Assembly: GCF_007746075.1 (NCBI RefSeq)
Contig: NZ_CP036339.1
Coordinates: 6,256,028-6,320,027, forward strand
Reading direction: 5' to 3'
Source: Lacipirellula limnantheis
GTDB taxonomy: Bacteria > Planctomycetota > Planctomycetia > Pirellulales > Lacipirellulaceae
Length of the DNA stretch: 64,000 nucleotides
How positions within the stretch are numbered: position 1 is the first letter of the stretch; every line of letters starts with the position of its first letter. The position numbers were made by a program, and so were the translations under genes. This document shows positions 16,657-24,849 of this stretch, piece by piece. Below the pieces are notes generated by a model that did not search any database, had not been told where the DNA came from, and was given only the letters and a program-made list of their open reading frames with translations.

Positions 16657-18114
16657 GTGAGTTCCCTTCGCCCACTGGCCACGATTACGCTGCTGGCCGT
16701 CGTCGGCGTCGTGCTGTACATGAAGATCAACGAAACCGAGCCGGTTGTTCCGGAGGGCGTTGGCGAGTGGTCCAACCAGCTTGAGATCGGCGCGGAGGGC
16801 GGCGCGGCCGTTCCTCCCGGCGTAGGAACCATTAGCGCGGCGCCAGCGCTCGAAGCGCCGCCGTTCAGTCCAAGCGCCCCGGCTGGTCAGGCCGCGGCCG
16901 CTCCCGTCGGCGACGCCGCGCCCGCGTGGAAGCCCGAGCCGCTGCTTTCCAGCAAGACTGAAGTCGCAGCCGAAGCCAAAGATAATCACGCGACGCATGA
17001 TCATGCCCACGACGACGAGGAATCGTCGCCGGTCGCACGCACGGCGGAAGTCCCGGAGATGCCGCCGCTCCCGGAATCAAACTCTACCGCAAAGAGCAGC
17101 GATGCCGCACCGCCCGCCGTCGTCGCAGTGCCGTTCGTGAACACGCCTGGCGGCAGCCCGCCGTCAGCCTCGGCCATTGCTGAACCCGCTGCGACGACTC
17201 CCGCTCCGGCCCCAGCGGCTGAAGCCTCGCCCAATCCTTACGCCGCCGCTGCCGCTACGGCCGGCGTTGCCGCTGCCGCCGCCGCTTCAACCGATCCCGC
17301 CCCCGTCGCCGCAGCGCCTGCTCCCGCAGCTGGCGCAGCTCCTGCGGCGAACGCCCCGGCAGCCAGCGAACCGATCACTCCGACCGATGCTCCCAGTGGT
17401 TCGACCTACGCCTCGACGCGCGTCGCCGTACAGGCCGACCTCGATCGCGGCGAGTTGAATCAGGCCCTCATCAAGCTCTCCGAATGGTACGGCGATCCAT
17501 CGCTCACGGCTGAGGAGACGCAAGAAGTCGAAACGCTCCTCGGCCAGTTGGCCGGCGACGTCATTTACGAAGGTCCGCCGGCTCACCGCTTGTTGCCGAG
17601 GCATATCGTTGCCACCGGCGAGACCCTTGAAACGATCTCGCAAAAATACAACGTGCCGTGGCAGCTGCTCGCCAAGATCAATCGCATCGCCGATCCCGCC
17701 GCCGTGCAAGTAGGGCAGGAGCTTAAGGTCGTGCAGGGCCCCTTCTCAGCCATTGTCGATCTTGGCAAGCGGCGGATGACGCTGATGCTCGATCGCAGCT
17801 ACGCCGGAAGGTTTAGCATCGAGCTCGATCCGACCGCGTCGATCGAAGAGGGCTCGTGGAAAGTCGACCAGAAACTGCTGACGCCCATCGTCGGCGGCGT
17901 CTACGGCCAGCCGGCCGGCGCCAAGGAGGATCGGGGCTTGCTGCTGACCAGCACGACCAATCCGACGAGCCAGCCAGCCATGCTCCGCGGCCCCGGCACG
18001 GCCGATCAAGTCTCGGCGCCTCCCGTTTCGCGAGTGATTCGATTCAACGCGACCGACGTGAACGATGTGTACGACATTCTTTCGGTCGGCTCGACGATTA
18101 CGGTACGACGGTAA
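16657..18114 (+). CDS. Membrane-anchored LysM protein with alanine/proline-rich linker
   Basis: The protein has 485 residues from GTG 16657, chosen because GGAGGA (16645-16650) lies six bases upstream; an ATG at 16618 is in frame but lacks a ribosome site. A single N-terminal anchor (ATITLLAVVGVVLYM) is followed by about 230 residues of low-complexity Ala/Pro sequence. After it come a helical pair and a LysM domain (RHIVATGETLETISQKYNVPWQLLAKINRI). Next is a segment resembling the start of an L,D-transpeptidase domain (FSAIVDLGKRRMTLMLD), but no catalytic SHGC is visible. It probably binds cell-wall glycan on the outer side of the inner membrane. Confidence 0.8.
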   Translation: MSSLRPLATITLLAVVGVVLYMKINETEPVVPEGVGEWSNQLEIGAEGGAAVPPGVGTISAAPALEAPPFSPSAPAGQAAAAPVGDAAPAWKPEPLLSSKTEVAAEAKDNHATHDHAHDDEESSPVARTAEVPEMPPLPESNSTAKSSDAAPPAVVAVPFVNTPGGSPPSASAIAEPAATTPAPAPAAEASPNPYAAAAATAGVAAAAAASTDPAPVAAAPAPAAGAAPAANAPAASEPITPTDAPSGSTYASTRVAVQADLDRGELNQALIKLSEWYGDPSLTAEETQEVETLLGQLAGDVIYEGPPAHRLLPRHIVATGETLETISQKYNVPWQLLAKINRIADPAAVQVGQELKVVQGPFSAIVDLGKRRMTLMLDRSYAGRFSIELDPTASIEEGSWKVDQKLLTPIVGGVYGQPAGAKEDRGLLLTSTTNPTSQPAMLRGPGTADQVSAPPVSRVIRFNATDVNDVYDILSVGSTITVRR

Positions 18115-18222
18115 AACATCGTGCGCGGCGCCGACTCCCGGCAGCCCCTGGCAGGCTCCACGCGCTTCGTGGTATACCCCGGCGTTTGAGTTTCAATTTT
18201 GCCGGCCGGGACGCGAAGAGCC

Positions 18223-18768
18223 ATGTACGACAAGCAAGCCCTCATCGAACTGATCAAAGAAACCGCCCTCCAGTTCGGCGACTTCACGCTCGCCTCGGGG
18301 AAAAAGGCGACTTTCTACCTTGATTGCCGCAAGGTGACGCTCGACTCGCGCGGGGCGAAGCTGATCGGCGCCGGCATGCTGGAACTCCTCGGCGACAAGA
18401 AGCCGCATCTCGTCGGCGGCATGGCCATCGGCGCCGACCCGATCACCGCCGCGATCCTCACCCTCGCCGGCGTGCAAGGCAAGCAACTCCGCGGCGTGAT
18501 GGTTCGCAAGGAGCCGAAGCAACACGGCACCGGCAAGTACGTCGAAGGCCCCTACGCCGCCGGCGAAGAACTCGTCATCGTTGAAGACGTCGTTACTACC
18601 GGCGGCTCGTCCCTGCTGGCGATCGAACGCTGCGAAGCGGCCGGCCTGAAGGTGAAGCGAGTCTTCGCCATCGTCGACCGCCTCGAAGGGGGCCGCGAAG
18701 CCTTTGCGGCGAAGGGCTACGAACTAACGACGCTATTGACGATCAAAGATTTTGGCATCACTCAGTAG
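18223..18768 (+). CDS. pyrE: Orotate phosphoribosyltransferase
   Basis: A 181-residue protein that joins orotate to PRPP to make OMP in pyrimidine synthesis. The PRPP-binding motif VIVEDVVTTGGSS, the LASGKKATFYLDCRKVTL start region and VRKEPKQHGTGKYVEGP (catalytic loop lysines) are typical. ATG 18223 gives the normal N-terminus; eight extra in-frame codons upstream are not conserved. It stands alone, with no other pyr gene nearby. Its TAG stop is the first triplet of a family B palindromic repeat. Confidence 0.95.
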   Translation: MYDKQALIELIKETALQFGDFTLASGKKATFYLDCRKVTLDSRGAKLIGAGMLELLGDKKPHLVGGMAIGADPITAAILTLAGVQGKQLRGVMVRKEPKQHGTGKYVEGPYAAGEELVIVEDVVTTGGSSLLAIERCEAAGLKVKRVFAIVDRLEGGREAFAAKGYELTTLLTIKDFGITQ

Positions 18769-18850
18769 CCGCGGCTCAACCAGCCGCCGGAGCAGTACTG
18801 AAGACGCTGCACAACTAACACCGCTCCGGCCGGTCGTTGACCGGCGGCTA
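18766..18850. repeat. Palindromic repeat (family B) supplying the pyrE stop
   Basis: The arms are TAGCCGCGGCTCAACCAGCC and CGGTCGTTGACCGGCGGCTA, the same as at 3634-3790 but with a shorter centre. Partial copies are at 21021-21047 and 27368-27390. The right end lies only two bases before the ATG of the next gene. Confidence 0.85.
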
Positions 18851-18852
18851 CT

Positions 18853-19536
18853 ATGGAAACCTCCCTCCACCGTCAGCTGAAAGCGATTTACGCAGGCGAC
18901 GATGGTTGCTGCGAGGTGGTCTGCGACAAATACCGCATCGACGCCGTACGCGGCGACGAGTTGATCGAGATCCAGCACGGCTCGCTCGCGGCGATTCGCG
19001 ACAAGATTCGCAAGCTGCTGGCCAAGCATCGCGTTCGTATCGTCAAACCGATCGTCGCCAACAAGTTACTGGTCAAGCTAGACGGTTGCGGGGGCGCCGA
19101 GATCAGCCGCCGCCGCAGTCCGAAGCGAGGGACGCTGCTCGATGTATTCGACGAGCTCGTCTACTTCACGCGCGTATTCCCCCACGAACGCCTCACGCTC
19201 GAAGTCGTGCTGGTCGACGTGGAGGAGCGCCGCTTCCCCGGCCGCGGCAAGCGCCGGCGTCGGCGCAGTTCTGAGCGAGACTTTCAAATCGAAGATCAAC
19301 ATTTGCTGCAGATCGTCGCGTCCCAAACCTTTGCCACCACGGCGGATCTCAAGCGCCTGCTCCCGAAGCGGCTGCCCAAGCAATTCCACACCGCCCACTT
19401 AGCCGAGCGACTGAAGACCCCAAGATTCACGGCGCAGCGCATCGCCTACTGCCTGCGTCAAATGGGAGCTGTCGAAATCGTAGGCAAACAGGGGAACGCG
19501 ATTCTCTATTCCTATGCCAGCAACAAGGCCGCTTAA
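18853..19536 (+). CDS. Possible PD-(D/E)XK-type nuclease-fold protein with winged-helix-like C-terminus
   Basis: The protein has 227 residues and starts METSLHRQLKAIYAGDDG. The segment YRIDAVRGDELIEIQHGS places D30 and E39-x-Q41 as in PD-(D/E)XK nucleases, where the last residue may be Q; a basic region and RIVKPIVANKLLVKL follow. The C-terminal third (LLQIVASQTFATTADLKRLLP ... AQRIAYCLRQMGAVEIVG) looks like a winged helix. The family seems to be conserved in planctomycetes without a defined role. Fold assignment is inference; the catalytic reading needs a structural search. Confidence 0.55.
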   Translation: METSLHRQLKAIYAGDDGCCEVVCDKYRIDAVRGDELIEIQHGSLAAIRDKIRKLLAKHRVRIVKPIVANKLLVKLDGCGGAEISRRRSPKRGTLLDVFDELVYFTRVFPHERLTLEVVLVDVEERRFPGRGKRRRRRSSERDFQIEDQHLLQIVASQTFATTADLKRLLPKRLPKQFHTAHLAERLKTPRFTAQRIAYCLRQMGAVEIVGKQGNAILYSYASNKAA

Positions 19537-19578
19537 TGGCCGCCGGTCAGCCTGTTGAGAATATTAGAAAAAAGGCCA

Positions 19579-19782
19579 CCGCCAAGGATGCCATAAGCAC
19601 CAAGGAAATACACGAGAAATGCTGGAACCGCCGATAAACGCTGATAGACGCAGATAAGAAACTATTTGCGTTCATCGGCGTTTATCGGCAGTTCCATCCT
19701 CTTCCTATTCGATGGCGCTCGCCGTGCCGTCGTGGTTCAAGTTCCCCCCGCCTTTCCTTGGCGCTCTTGGCGTCCTTGGCGG
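19579..19782. repeat. Nested inverted-repeat element (family D)
   Basis: Outer arms of about 30 bp (CCGCCAAGGATGCCATAAGC at 19579 and its mirror ending at 19782) enclose inner 18-bp arms (GGAACCGCCGATAAACGC at 19624-19641, mirrored at 19678-19695 with one mismatch). No coding frame of note lies inside. It fills most of the 380-bp gap 19537-19917 between the nuclease-like gene and fabH. Confidence 0.8.
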
Positions 19783-19917
19783 ATCAAATGAAGCCCGATT
19801 GCGGGCTGCCTCAGCTCACCCTTGCAGCCCTCCGCTCAAAGGCGTACGCTGCTGAGATTCGCGCCACCCCCCACTGCCCACCTTTCCCAAACTCTTTCGG
19901 CCTGAAGGTTCCCTGCA

Positions 19918-20934
19918 ATGAGCGACAGTTTTTCGGCGGTCGGCGGAGCGCCCGTCCGAACTCTGTCGGGCGTCCAGATTCTCGCGACCGGCAGTTTTGT
20001 CCCTGACAACGTCGTGACGAACGCCGACCTCTCCTCCCTCGGTTGCGACCCCGAGTGGATTCTCCAGCGGACCGGCATTCGCGAGCGCCGCCACGCCCCG
20101 CCCGAGATGACGACCAGCGACATGGCGGTCGCCGCCGCCGAACGTTGCCTCGAAGCGGCCAAGATCGATCGCTCGGAGATCGATCTTCTGGTCCTCGGCA
20201 CGATGACCCCGGATCGGTTGCTCCCCGCCACCGCGACGCGCGTGCAAACCCGTCTCGGCCTCCAATGCGGCGCGATTGACGTCAACGCGGCCTGCGCCGG
20301 CTTCACCTACGCGCTCACGACGGCGATGCAGTTTGTCGCCACCGGCTGCAGCAAGAAGGCGCTGGTAATCGGCGCCGACGCGAACTCGCGGGCGATCGAT
20401 CCGACCGACGTGAAGACCTACCCGCTGTTCGGCGACGGCGCCGGCGCCGTGTTGCTTTCGGCCGGCAGTCCCGAGCAGGGGGCGCTCGCCTACACGATCG
20501 GCGCCGACGGTTCGGGCATGGAACTGCTGCATCGCCCCGTCGGCGGCGCCGAGTCGCCGTACCAGATCGGCGTCGAACCAAACTCCTGGCTCCTGAAAAT
20601 GGATGGCCGGCCCGTCTTTAAGTGGGCCGTTCGACTAGTCGAAGAGACGACGCGCCAGGTGCTTGAAGCTTCGGGCCTCTCAACCGAACAGATCGATTGC
20701 TGGCTCTTCCATCAGGCCAACGTCCGCATCCTCGACGCCGCGGTCGAAGCCCTGGAGATTGATCGCGAGCGCGTCGTCATGCACATGGACCGCTACGGCA
20801 ACACCTCGGCCGGCAGCATCCCGATCGCCCTCGACGAAACCGTCCGCGCCGGCGGCATCCGCCGCGGCGACCACCTGCTGATGTCCGGCTTCGGCGCCGG
20901 ACTGGCCTGGGGCACGATCGTCTGGCGCTGGTAG
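19918..20934 (+). CDS. fabH: Beta-ketoacyl-ACP synthase III
   Basis: The protein has 338 residues. It condenses an acyl-CoA primer with malonyl-ACP to start fatty acid synthesis. The catalytic triad is present: C126 in VNAACAGFTYAL, H265 in WLFHQAN and N295 in YGNTSAGSIP. The N-terminus carries about 17 extra residues before the usual start VQILATGSFVPDN. No other fab gene adjoins. The next gene (pepF) is separated by a repeat region. Confidence 0.95.
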   Translation: MSDSFSAVGGAPVRTLSGVQILATGSFVPDNVVTNADLSSLGCDPEWILQRTGIRERRHAPPEMTTSDMAVAAAERCLEAAKIDRSEIDLLVLGTMTPDRLLPATATRVQTRLGLQCGAIDVNAACAGFTYALTTAMQFVATGCSKKALVIGADANSRAIDPTDVKTYPLFGDGAGAVLLSAGSPEQGALAYTIGADGSGMELLHRPVGGAESPYQIGVEPNSWLLKMDGRPVFKWAVRLVEETTRQVLEASGLSTEQIDCWLFHQANVRILDAAVEALEIDRERVVMHMDRYGNTSAGSIPIALDETVRAGGIRRGDHLLMSGFGAGLAWGTIVWRW

Positions 20935-20935
20935 G

Positions 20936-21047
20936 TGAAGAAATGGGGAATGGGGAGCCGCCATAATCGTTCGGCCCCTCTACTCCCCATTCCCCATTCA
21001 GCATTCCACATTTGTACTCACTCCGGCCGGTCGTTGATCGGCGGCTA
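20936..21047. repeat. Composite repeat: GGGGAATGGGGA inverted pair plus half of family B
   Basis: GAAATGGGGAATGGGGAG is mirrored by CTCCCCATTCCCCATTCAG (20982-21001). A right-hand half of family B (CTCCGGCCGGTCGTTGATCG, 21021-21040, then GCGGCTA) follows directly before pepF. Confidence 0.65.
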
Positions 21048-21064
21048 CTTCTAACGAGCATCTC

Positions 21065-22915
21065 ATGGCAACTTCCAAAGCTAAGTCTCCGAAGGTGAAA
21101 TCGTCAGCCAAGCCAAAGGCCAAAACCCTCCCTCCGCGCGAGAAAGTAAAAGTTGACGACACCTGGAATCTCGACTCCCTCTTCAAAAACGACCAGGAGT
21201 GGGAAGCCGCCTTCGAGAAGTGGAAGAAGCTCATCCCCAAGTTCGAAAAATTCCGCGGCACGCTCGCCGACGGGCCGAAGCAGCTCGCCGCCTGCCTGAA
21301 GTTTGACGAAGAGTTCGACCGCGTCGGCGAACGACTCGGCACCTACGCTTTCCTCAAGTCGACCGAAGATCAGGCCAGCAGCAACTATCAACGGATGAAG
21401 GGCCGGCAGAACCACGCCGGCAGCGAGGCGAGCCAGGCTGCCAGCTTCATCCGTCCGGAGATCCTCGCGATCCCCGCGAAGAAGATGAAGGAGTACATGG
21501 CCTCGAAGGAACTGGCCCACTACCGCCTCGTCCTCGAGCGGATCCAACGCTACAAGCCCCACACGCTCAGCGACGGCGAAGAGCGGCTGCTCGCGATGCA
21601 GAGCGAGATGTCGGACGCCTCGAACCGCATCTTCCGTCAACTGAACGACGCCGATTTGAAGTTCGGCATGGTCAAAGATGAGAGCGGCGACGAGATCGAA
21701 CTCTCGCACTCTTCCTTCTCGGCGCTCCTCCACTCGCCGAATCGTGAAGTCCGCAAGACCGCGTTCCACCAATACTACGATGTCTTCGCCGCCCATCAGA
21801 ACACGCTCGCCGCGACGCTCGGCGGTTCGGTGCAGCGCGACGTTTACTACGCGAAGGCCCGCGGCTACACGAGCGCTCGCGCCGCCGCCCTCTTCCCCGA
21901 CAACGTCCCGATGTCGGTCTACGACAACCTTATCGAGGAAGTCCACCGCCGCCTGCCGGCCCTCTACCGCTACTTCGACTTGCGGCAGCGGAAGATGAAG
22001 CTGAAGAAGATCCATCAGTACGACACCTACGTGCCGATCCTCAGCGACCTCGATCAAACCCGCACCTGGAAGCAAGGCGTCGAGGCGGTGATGAGCTCGC
22101 TCACCCCGCTCGGCGACGAGTACTGCAGCGTGCTGGAGAAGGGACTCACGACCGCCCGTTGGTGCGACCGCTACCCGAACCGCGGCAAGCAAAGCGGCGC
22201 CTTCAGCTGCGGCAGCTTCGACGGCGCGCCCTACATCCTGATGAACTACGAGCCTAAGGTGCTCGACCACGTCTTCACGCTCGCCCACGAAGCGGGCCAC
22301 TCAATGCACAGCTACTACTCGTCGAAGACGCAGCCGTTCATCTACTACGACTACGTCATCTTCGTCGCCGAAGTGGCCAGCACGTTCAACGAGCAACTCC
22401 TCAGCCGCAAGTTGATGGACGATGCGAAGACCAAGGAAGAACGGGCCTACCTGATCAACCGCGACATCGACGCGATCCGCGGCACGATCATCCGCCAAAC
22501 GATGTTCGCCGAGTTCGAGAAGCTGATCCACGAATCAGCCGAGGCGGGCGAGCCGCTCACGGTCGACGCCTTCCAAAAGATCTACGGCGATCTGCTGTCG
22601 CTCTACTTCGGCCCCGACTTCGCGATCGACGACGAACTGAAGCTCGAATGCTTCCGCATCCCGCACTTCTACCGGGCGTTCTACGTCTACAAATACGCCA
22701 CCGGCCTATCGGCGGCGATCGCGCTGAGCGAACGCGTGCTCAATGGCGGCAAGCAGGAGCTGAACGATTACCTGTCGTTCCTCAAGGGAGGCTGCTCGAA
22801 AGACCCGCTTGACCTATTGAAAGACGCGGGCGTCGACATGACGACGCCGGCGCCAGTGGCGGCCGCTCTCGATCGCTTCGAATCGCTGGTGAAGGAACTC
22901 GATGAGCTGTTGTAG
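21065..22915 (+). CDS. pepF: Oligoendopeptidase F (M3 family metallopeptidase)
   Basis: The 616-residue length fits the PepF/M3B family. The zinc site LAHEAGHSMHSYYS lies near residues 406-419, with the downstream Glu in VAEVASTFNE. The N-terminal 30 residues are Lys/Pro-rich, then KVDDTWNLDSLF starts the family domain. It is cytosolic, degrading medium-length peptides. It is a single gene preceded by a palindromic repeat. Confidence 0.93.
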   Translation: MATSKAKSPKVKSSAKPKAKTLPPREKVKVDDTWNLDSLFKNDQEWEAAFEKWKKLIPKFEKFRGTLADGPKQLAACLKFDEEFDRVGERLGTYAFLKSTEDQASSNYQRMKGRQNHAGSEASQAASFIRPEILAIPAKKMKEYMASKELAHYRLVLERIQRYKPHTLSDGEERLLAMQSEMSDASNRIFRQLNDADLKFGMVKDESGDEIELSHSSFSALLHSPNREVRKTAFHQYYDVFAAHQNTLAATLGGSVQRDVYYAKARGYTSARAAALFPDNVPMSVYDNLIEEVHRRLPALYRYFDLRQRKMKLKKIHQYDTYVPILSDLDQTRTWKQGVEAVMSSLTPLGDEYCSVLEKGLTTARWCDRYPNRGKQSGAFSCGSFDGAPYILMNYEPKVLDHVFTLAHEAGHSMHSYYSSKTQPFIYYDYVIFVAEVASTFNEQLLSRKLMDDAKTKEERAYLINRDIDAIRGTIIRQTMFAEFEKLIHESAEAGEPLTVDAFQKIYGDLLSLYFGPDFAIDDELKLECFRIPHFYRAFYVYKYATGLSAAIALSERVLNGGKQELNDYLSFLKGGCSKDPLDLLKDAGVDMTTPAPVAAALDRFESLVKELDELL

Positions 22916-22978
22916 CCCTCGTTCCCACGCTCCGCGTGGGAACGCCAACAATGCCGCTCCGCGGCAACGGCACGTCCG

Positions 22979-23599
22979 ATGGCTGACAAAGCTACATCTG
23001 ATATCTCAACCCGTAGTTGCCTTGCAATGGCGGGCGTCTTTGTTGCCATCCTAGGCTTGATGGTTTTGGGGCTCCTGGCCGAAGGCAAGCGAGATCAACA
23101 AGAATTTGAGAAACGACGGGCCGAGCGATGGCAGGAAGACGTCTCATTAGTCAAAGCGGGCAACGATGGTAGTCGGATCTTCGTGAACGACCCGACGCTC
23201 GTCGAGATGTTGGCGAATGAGCCTGAATGCATTGCAAATCTGACGACTCTCTACTTCAGCATGGCTGACCTGGACGACGATCGATTCGCGGCCGTCAAGA
23301 AACTGACGAATCTCAGGTCGGTTGGTTTCTACGATTGCCAAGGAATGGATGCTGCGGCAAAGACAATTGAGGGAATGCCATCTATTGAAGAGATTTGGTG
23401 CGAGGGCGAATGTTTCACCGCGGCCGGCGTGAAGTCTCTAGCCACGCTTCCAAATTTAAAAAGAGTGGAGTTCGTGTGGGAAGTCGATCCCGCGTCCGAG
23501 CAATTGCTACGCTCTACGCTCCCCAACGTCGAGATCAAGCTCCCCCCTCCAGAAGAACTGGAGGAGGAGCGGTCTGAAGATCGCGCTGGCCAAAAATAG
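22979..23599 (+). CDS. Membrane-anchored leucine-rich-repeat-like protein
   Basis: A 206-residue protein with one N-terminal transmembrane helix (CLAMAGVFVAILGLMVLGLLA, about 14-34), a charged stretch, then an LRR-like region: LTTLYFSMADLDDDRFAAVKKLTNLRSVGFYDC and SLATLPNLKRVEF. This is the short version of the planctomycete LRR proteins. A role in binding is likely but the partner is unknown. The acidic tail is low complexity. Confidence 0.65.
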   Translation: MADKATSDISTRSCLAMAGVFVAILGLMVLGLLAEGKRDQQEFEKRRAERWQEDVSLVKAGNDGSRIFVNDPTLVEMLANEPECIANLTTLYFSMADLDDDRFAAVKKLTNLRSVGFYDCQGMDAAAKTIEGMPSIEEIWCEGECFTAAGVKSLATLPNLKRVEFVWEVDPASEQLLRSTLPNVEIKLPPPEELEEERSEDRAGQK

Positions 23600-23727
23600 T
23601 CACTGCACCTCCGCACGACGGCACGTTACGATGCGCCCAGGCCAGCGTTCCGCGCGGCTTGGTTCTTTGGCAACTCGATAGTTCGTAGACGTTGCACCGC
23701 ACTCGTTGGCGCCCGGCTGCACTTCTT

Positions 23728-23905
23728 GCGACTTTTGCGTTGTTTCGACGCAACTTGAAAAACGCAAAAGTCGCCAGCGCAATTCGTCTTGAAAACGACG
23801 AGTTGCCTCGGAAAACGCTGAGCGAAACGCAATCGACGCGACGACGGGGCCGCCGACTTTTGCGGCTTGTTAATGGGGCCCCCCGTGGGTCGACGCAAAA
23901 GCAAA
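23728..23905. repeat. Structured intergenic island with CGACTTTTGCG words
   Basis: A perfect 14-bp stem, GCGACTTTTGCGTT (23728-23741) and AACGCAAAAGTCGC (23761-23774), has a 19-nt loop. A further CGACTTTTGCGG and a late CGACGCAAAAGC repeat the same word in both orientations, and a TCGTC/GACGA hairpin lies between. The 23600-23971 gap contains no gene. It could be a structured RNA or a decayed repeat. Confidence 0.6.
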
Positions 23906-23971
23906 ATTCCCTCGAACGGGGGGACGGCCAAGAATGGAGGCTTGACGCCGCTAGCCTCGTGGGAACGAGTC

Positions 23972-24724
23972 CTAGCTCTTACGATTGATGAACAGCATCA
24001 ACAAGATGCCAATCAAAAAGCCGCCGCCGAGGATGGCGACCATCGGCAGCGGCGCGTACTGTTCATCCCACGTCTCCATCCCGTGATGGAGGTTGACGCC
24101 AAAAATCGCCGCGAGCGTTGCCACTGGGAAGAAGCAGGCGACGAGCGTGTTGAGCCGATACGCGGCCGTCGCGGCACGGCGGCTCGATTCGGCTTCCTCT
24201 TCGGCCCGTTGGGCGACGGCAAAGTCGAGAGCGTTCTTCGAATCATTGTGAAGCAGTTCCGCCGAGCGAGCTAGCGCATAAGCCCGGTCGCGCCACAGCA
24301 GCAACTGGCGATCTTCGGGCGCACCCTCGCGGGCGTCTTGCAGCGCCTCGTGCAGATTGCGCGTCGATCGCACCAGCGGATTGAGTTGATTGAGCAACTC
24401 AAAATATTCGCGCGCCGTCTTCGCCTTGTCCTCGGCGTCCTGCAAGCGGTCGATCATCTTCTCATACTCGGCGAGCAGTTGGCCGAGGCCCGGCTGACTC
24501 GGCGCCGTGCCGGGGGGCGTCCACTGGCCGTTGGCGTCGCGCCAGAAAAAGCGGCCTTCCCGCTCGCTCGAGTCGGGCTTCGGCGGCGCATGGAGGATCA
24601 CCAGCAGATGCCCGTCGGCTTTCATCGTCCGCTGTCGCCCGGGCTGATCGCCGAGGCGACGGTGGAACTCGTCGGGGACTTGCCACGAAAGCGGCAGCAG
24701 CGAACGAACGCTGGGATGGGCCAT
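23972..24724 (-). CDS. CorA-like divalent-cation-transporter-type membrane protein with altered GMN motif
   Basis: A 250-residue protein. The soluble, helix-rich N-terminal part (EYEKMIDRLQDAEDKAKTAREYFELL) is followed by two C-terminal transmembrane helices: LVACFFPVATLAAIFGVN and LPMVAILGGGFLIGILLMLF. The layout and the loop GVNLHHGMETWDEQYAP match CorA/MIT transporters, where the first helix ends in GMN. Here it reads GVN, a change seen in divergent or non-Mg members. It is shorter than true CorA (about 310-320 residues). Function as a transporter is uncertain. Confidence 0.65.
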   Translation of the reverse strand: MAHPSVRSLLPLSWQVPDEFHRRLGDQPGRQRTMKADGHLLVILHAPPKPDSSEREGRFFWRDANGQWTPPGTAPSQPGLGQLLAEYEKMIDRLQDAEDKAKTAREYFELLNQLNPLVRSTRNLHEALQDAREGAPEDRQLLLWRDRAYALARSAELLHNDSKNALDFAVAQRAEEEAESSRRAATAAYRLNTLVACFFPVATLAAIFGVNLHHGMETWDEQYAPLPMVAILGGGFLIGILLMLFINRKS

Positions 24725-24736
24725 GAGTGATCCTTG

Positions 24737-24822
24737 CAGCCCCGGGCTCCGCCCGGGGGTCGCGTTGCCTGAGTGAACGTGTTGCGTACTGGATGCCGCC
24801 CCCCGGGCAGAGCCGGGGGCTA
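24737..24822. repeat. REP-like palindromic element (family A)
   Basis: Arms CAGCCCCGGGCTCCGCCCGG and CCCCCCGGGCAGAGCCGGGG face each other across about 38 bases, as at 1645-1728. It sits between two minus-strand genes. Confidence 0.75.
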
Positions 24823-24849
24823 AAAGGGACGCGGCCCTCGTTGGTCGAC

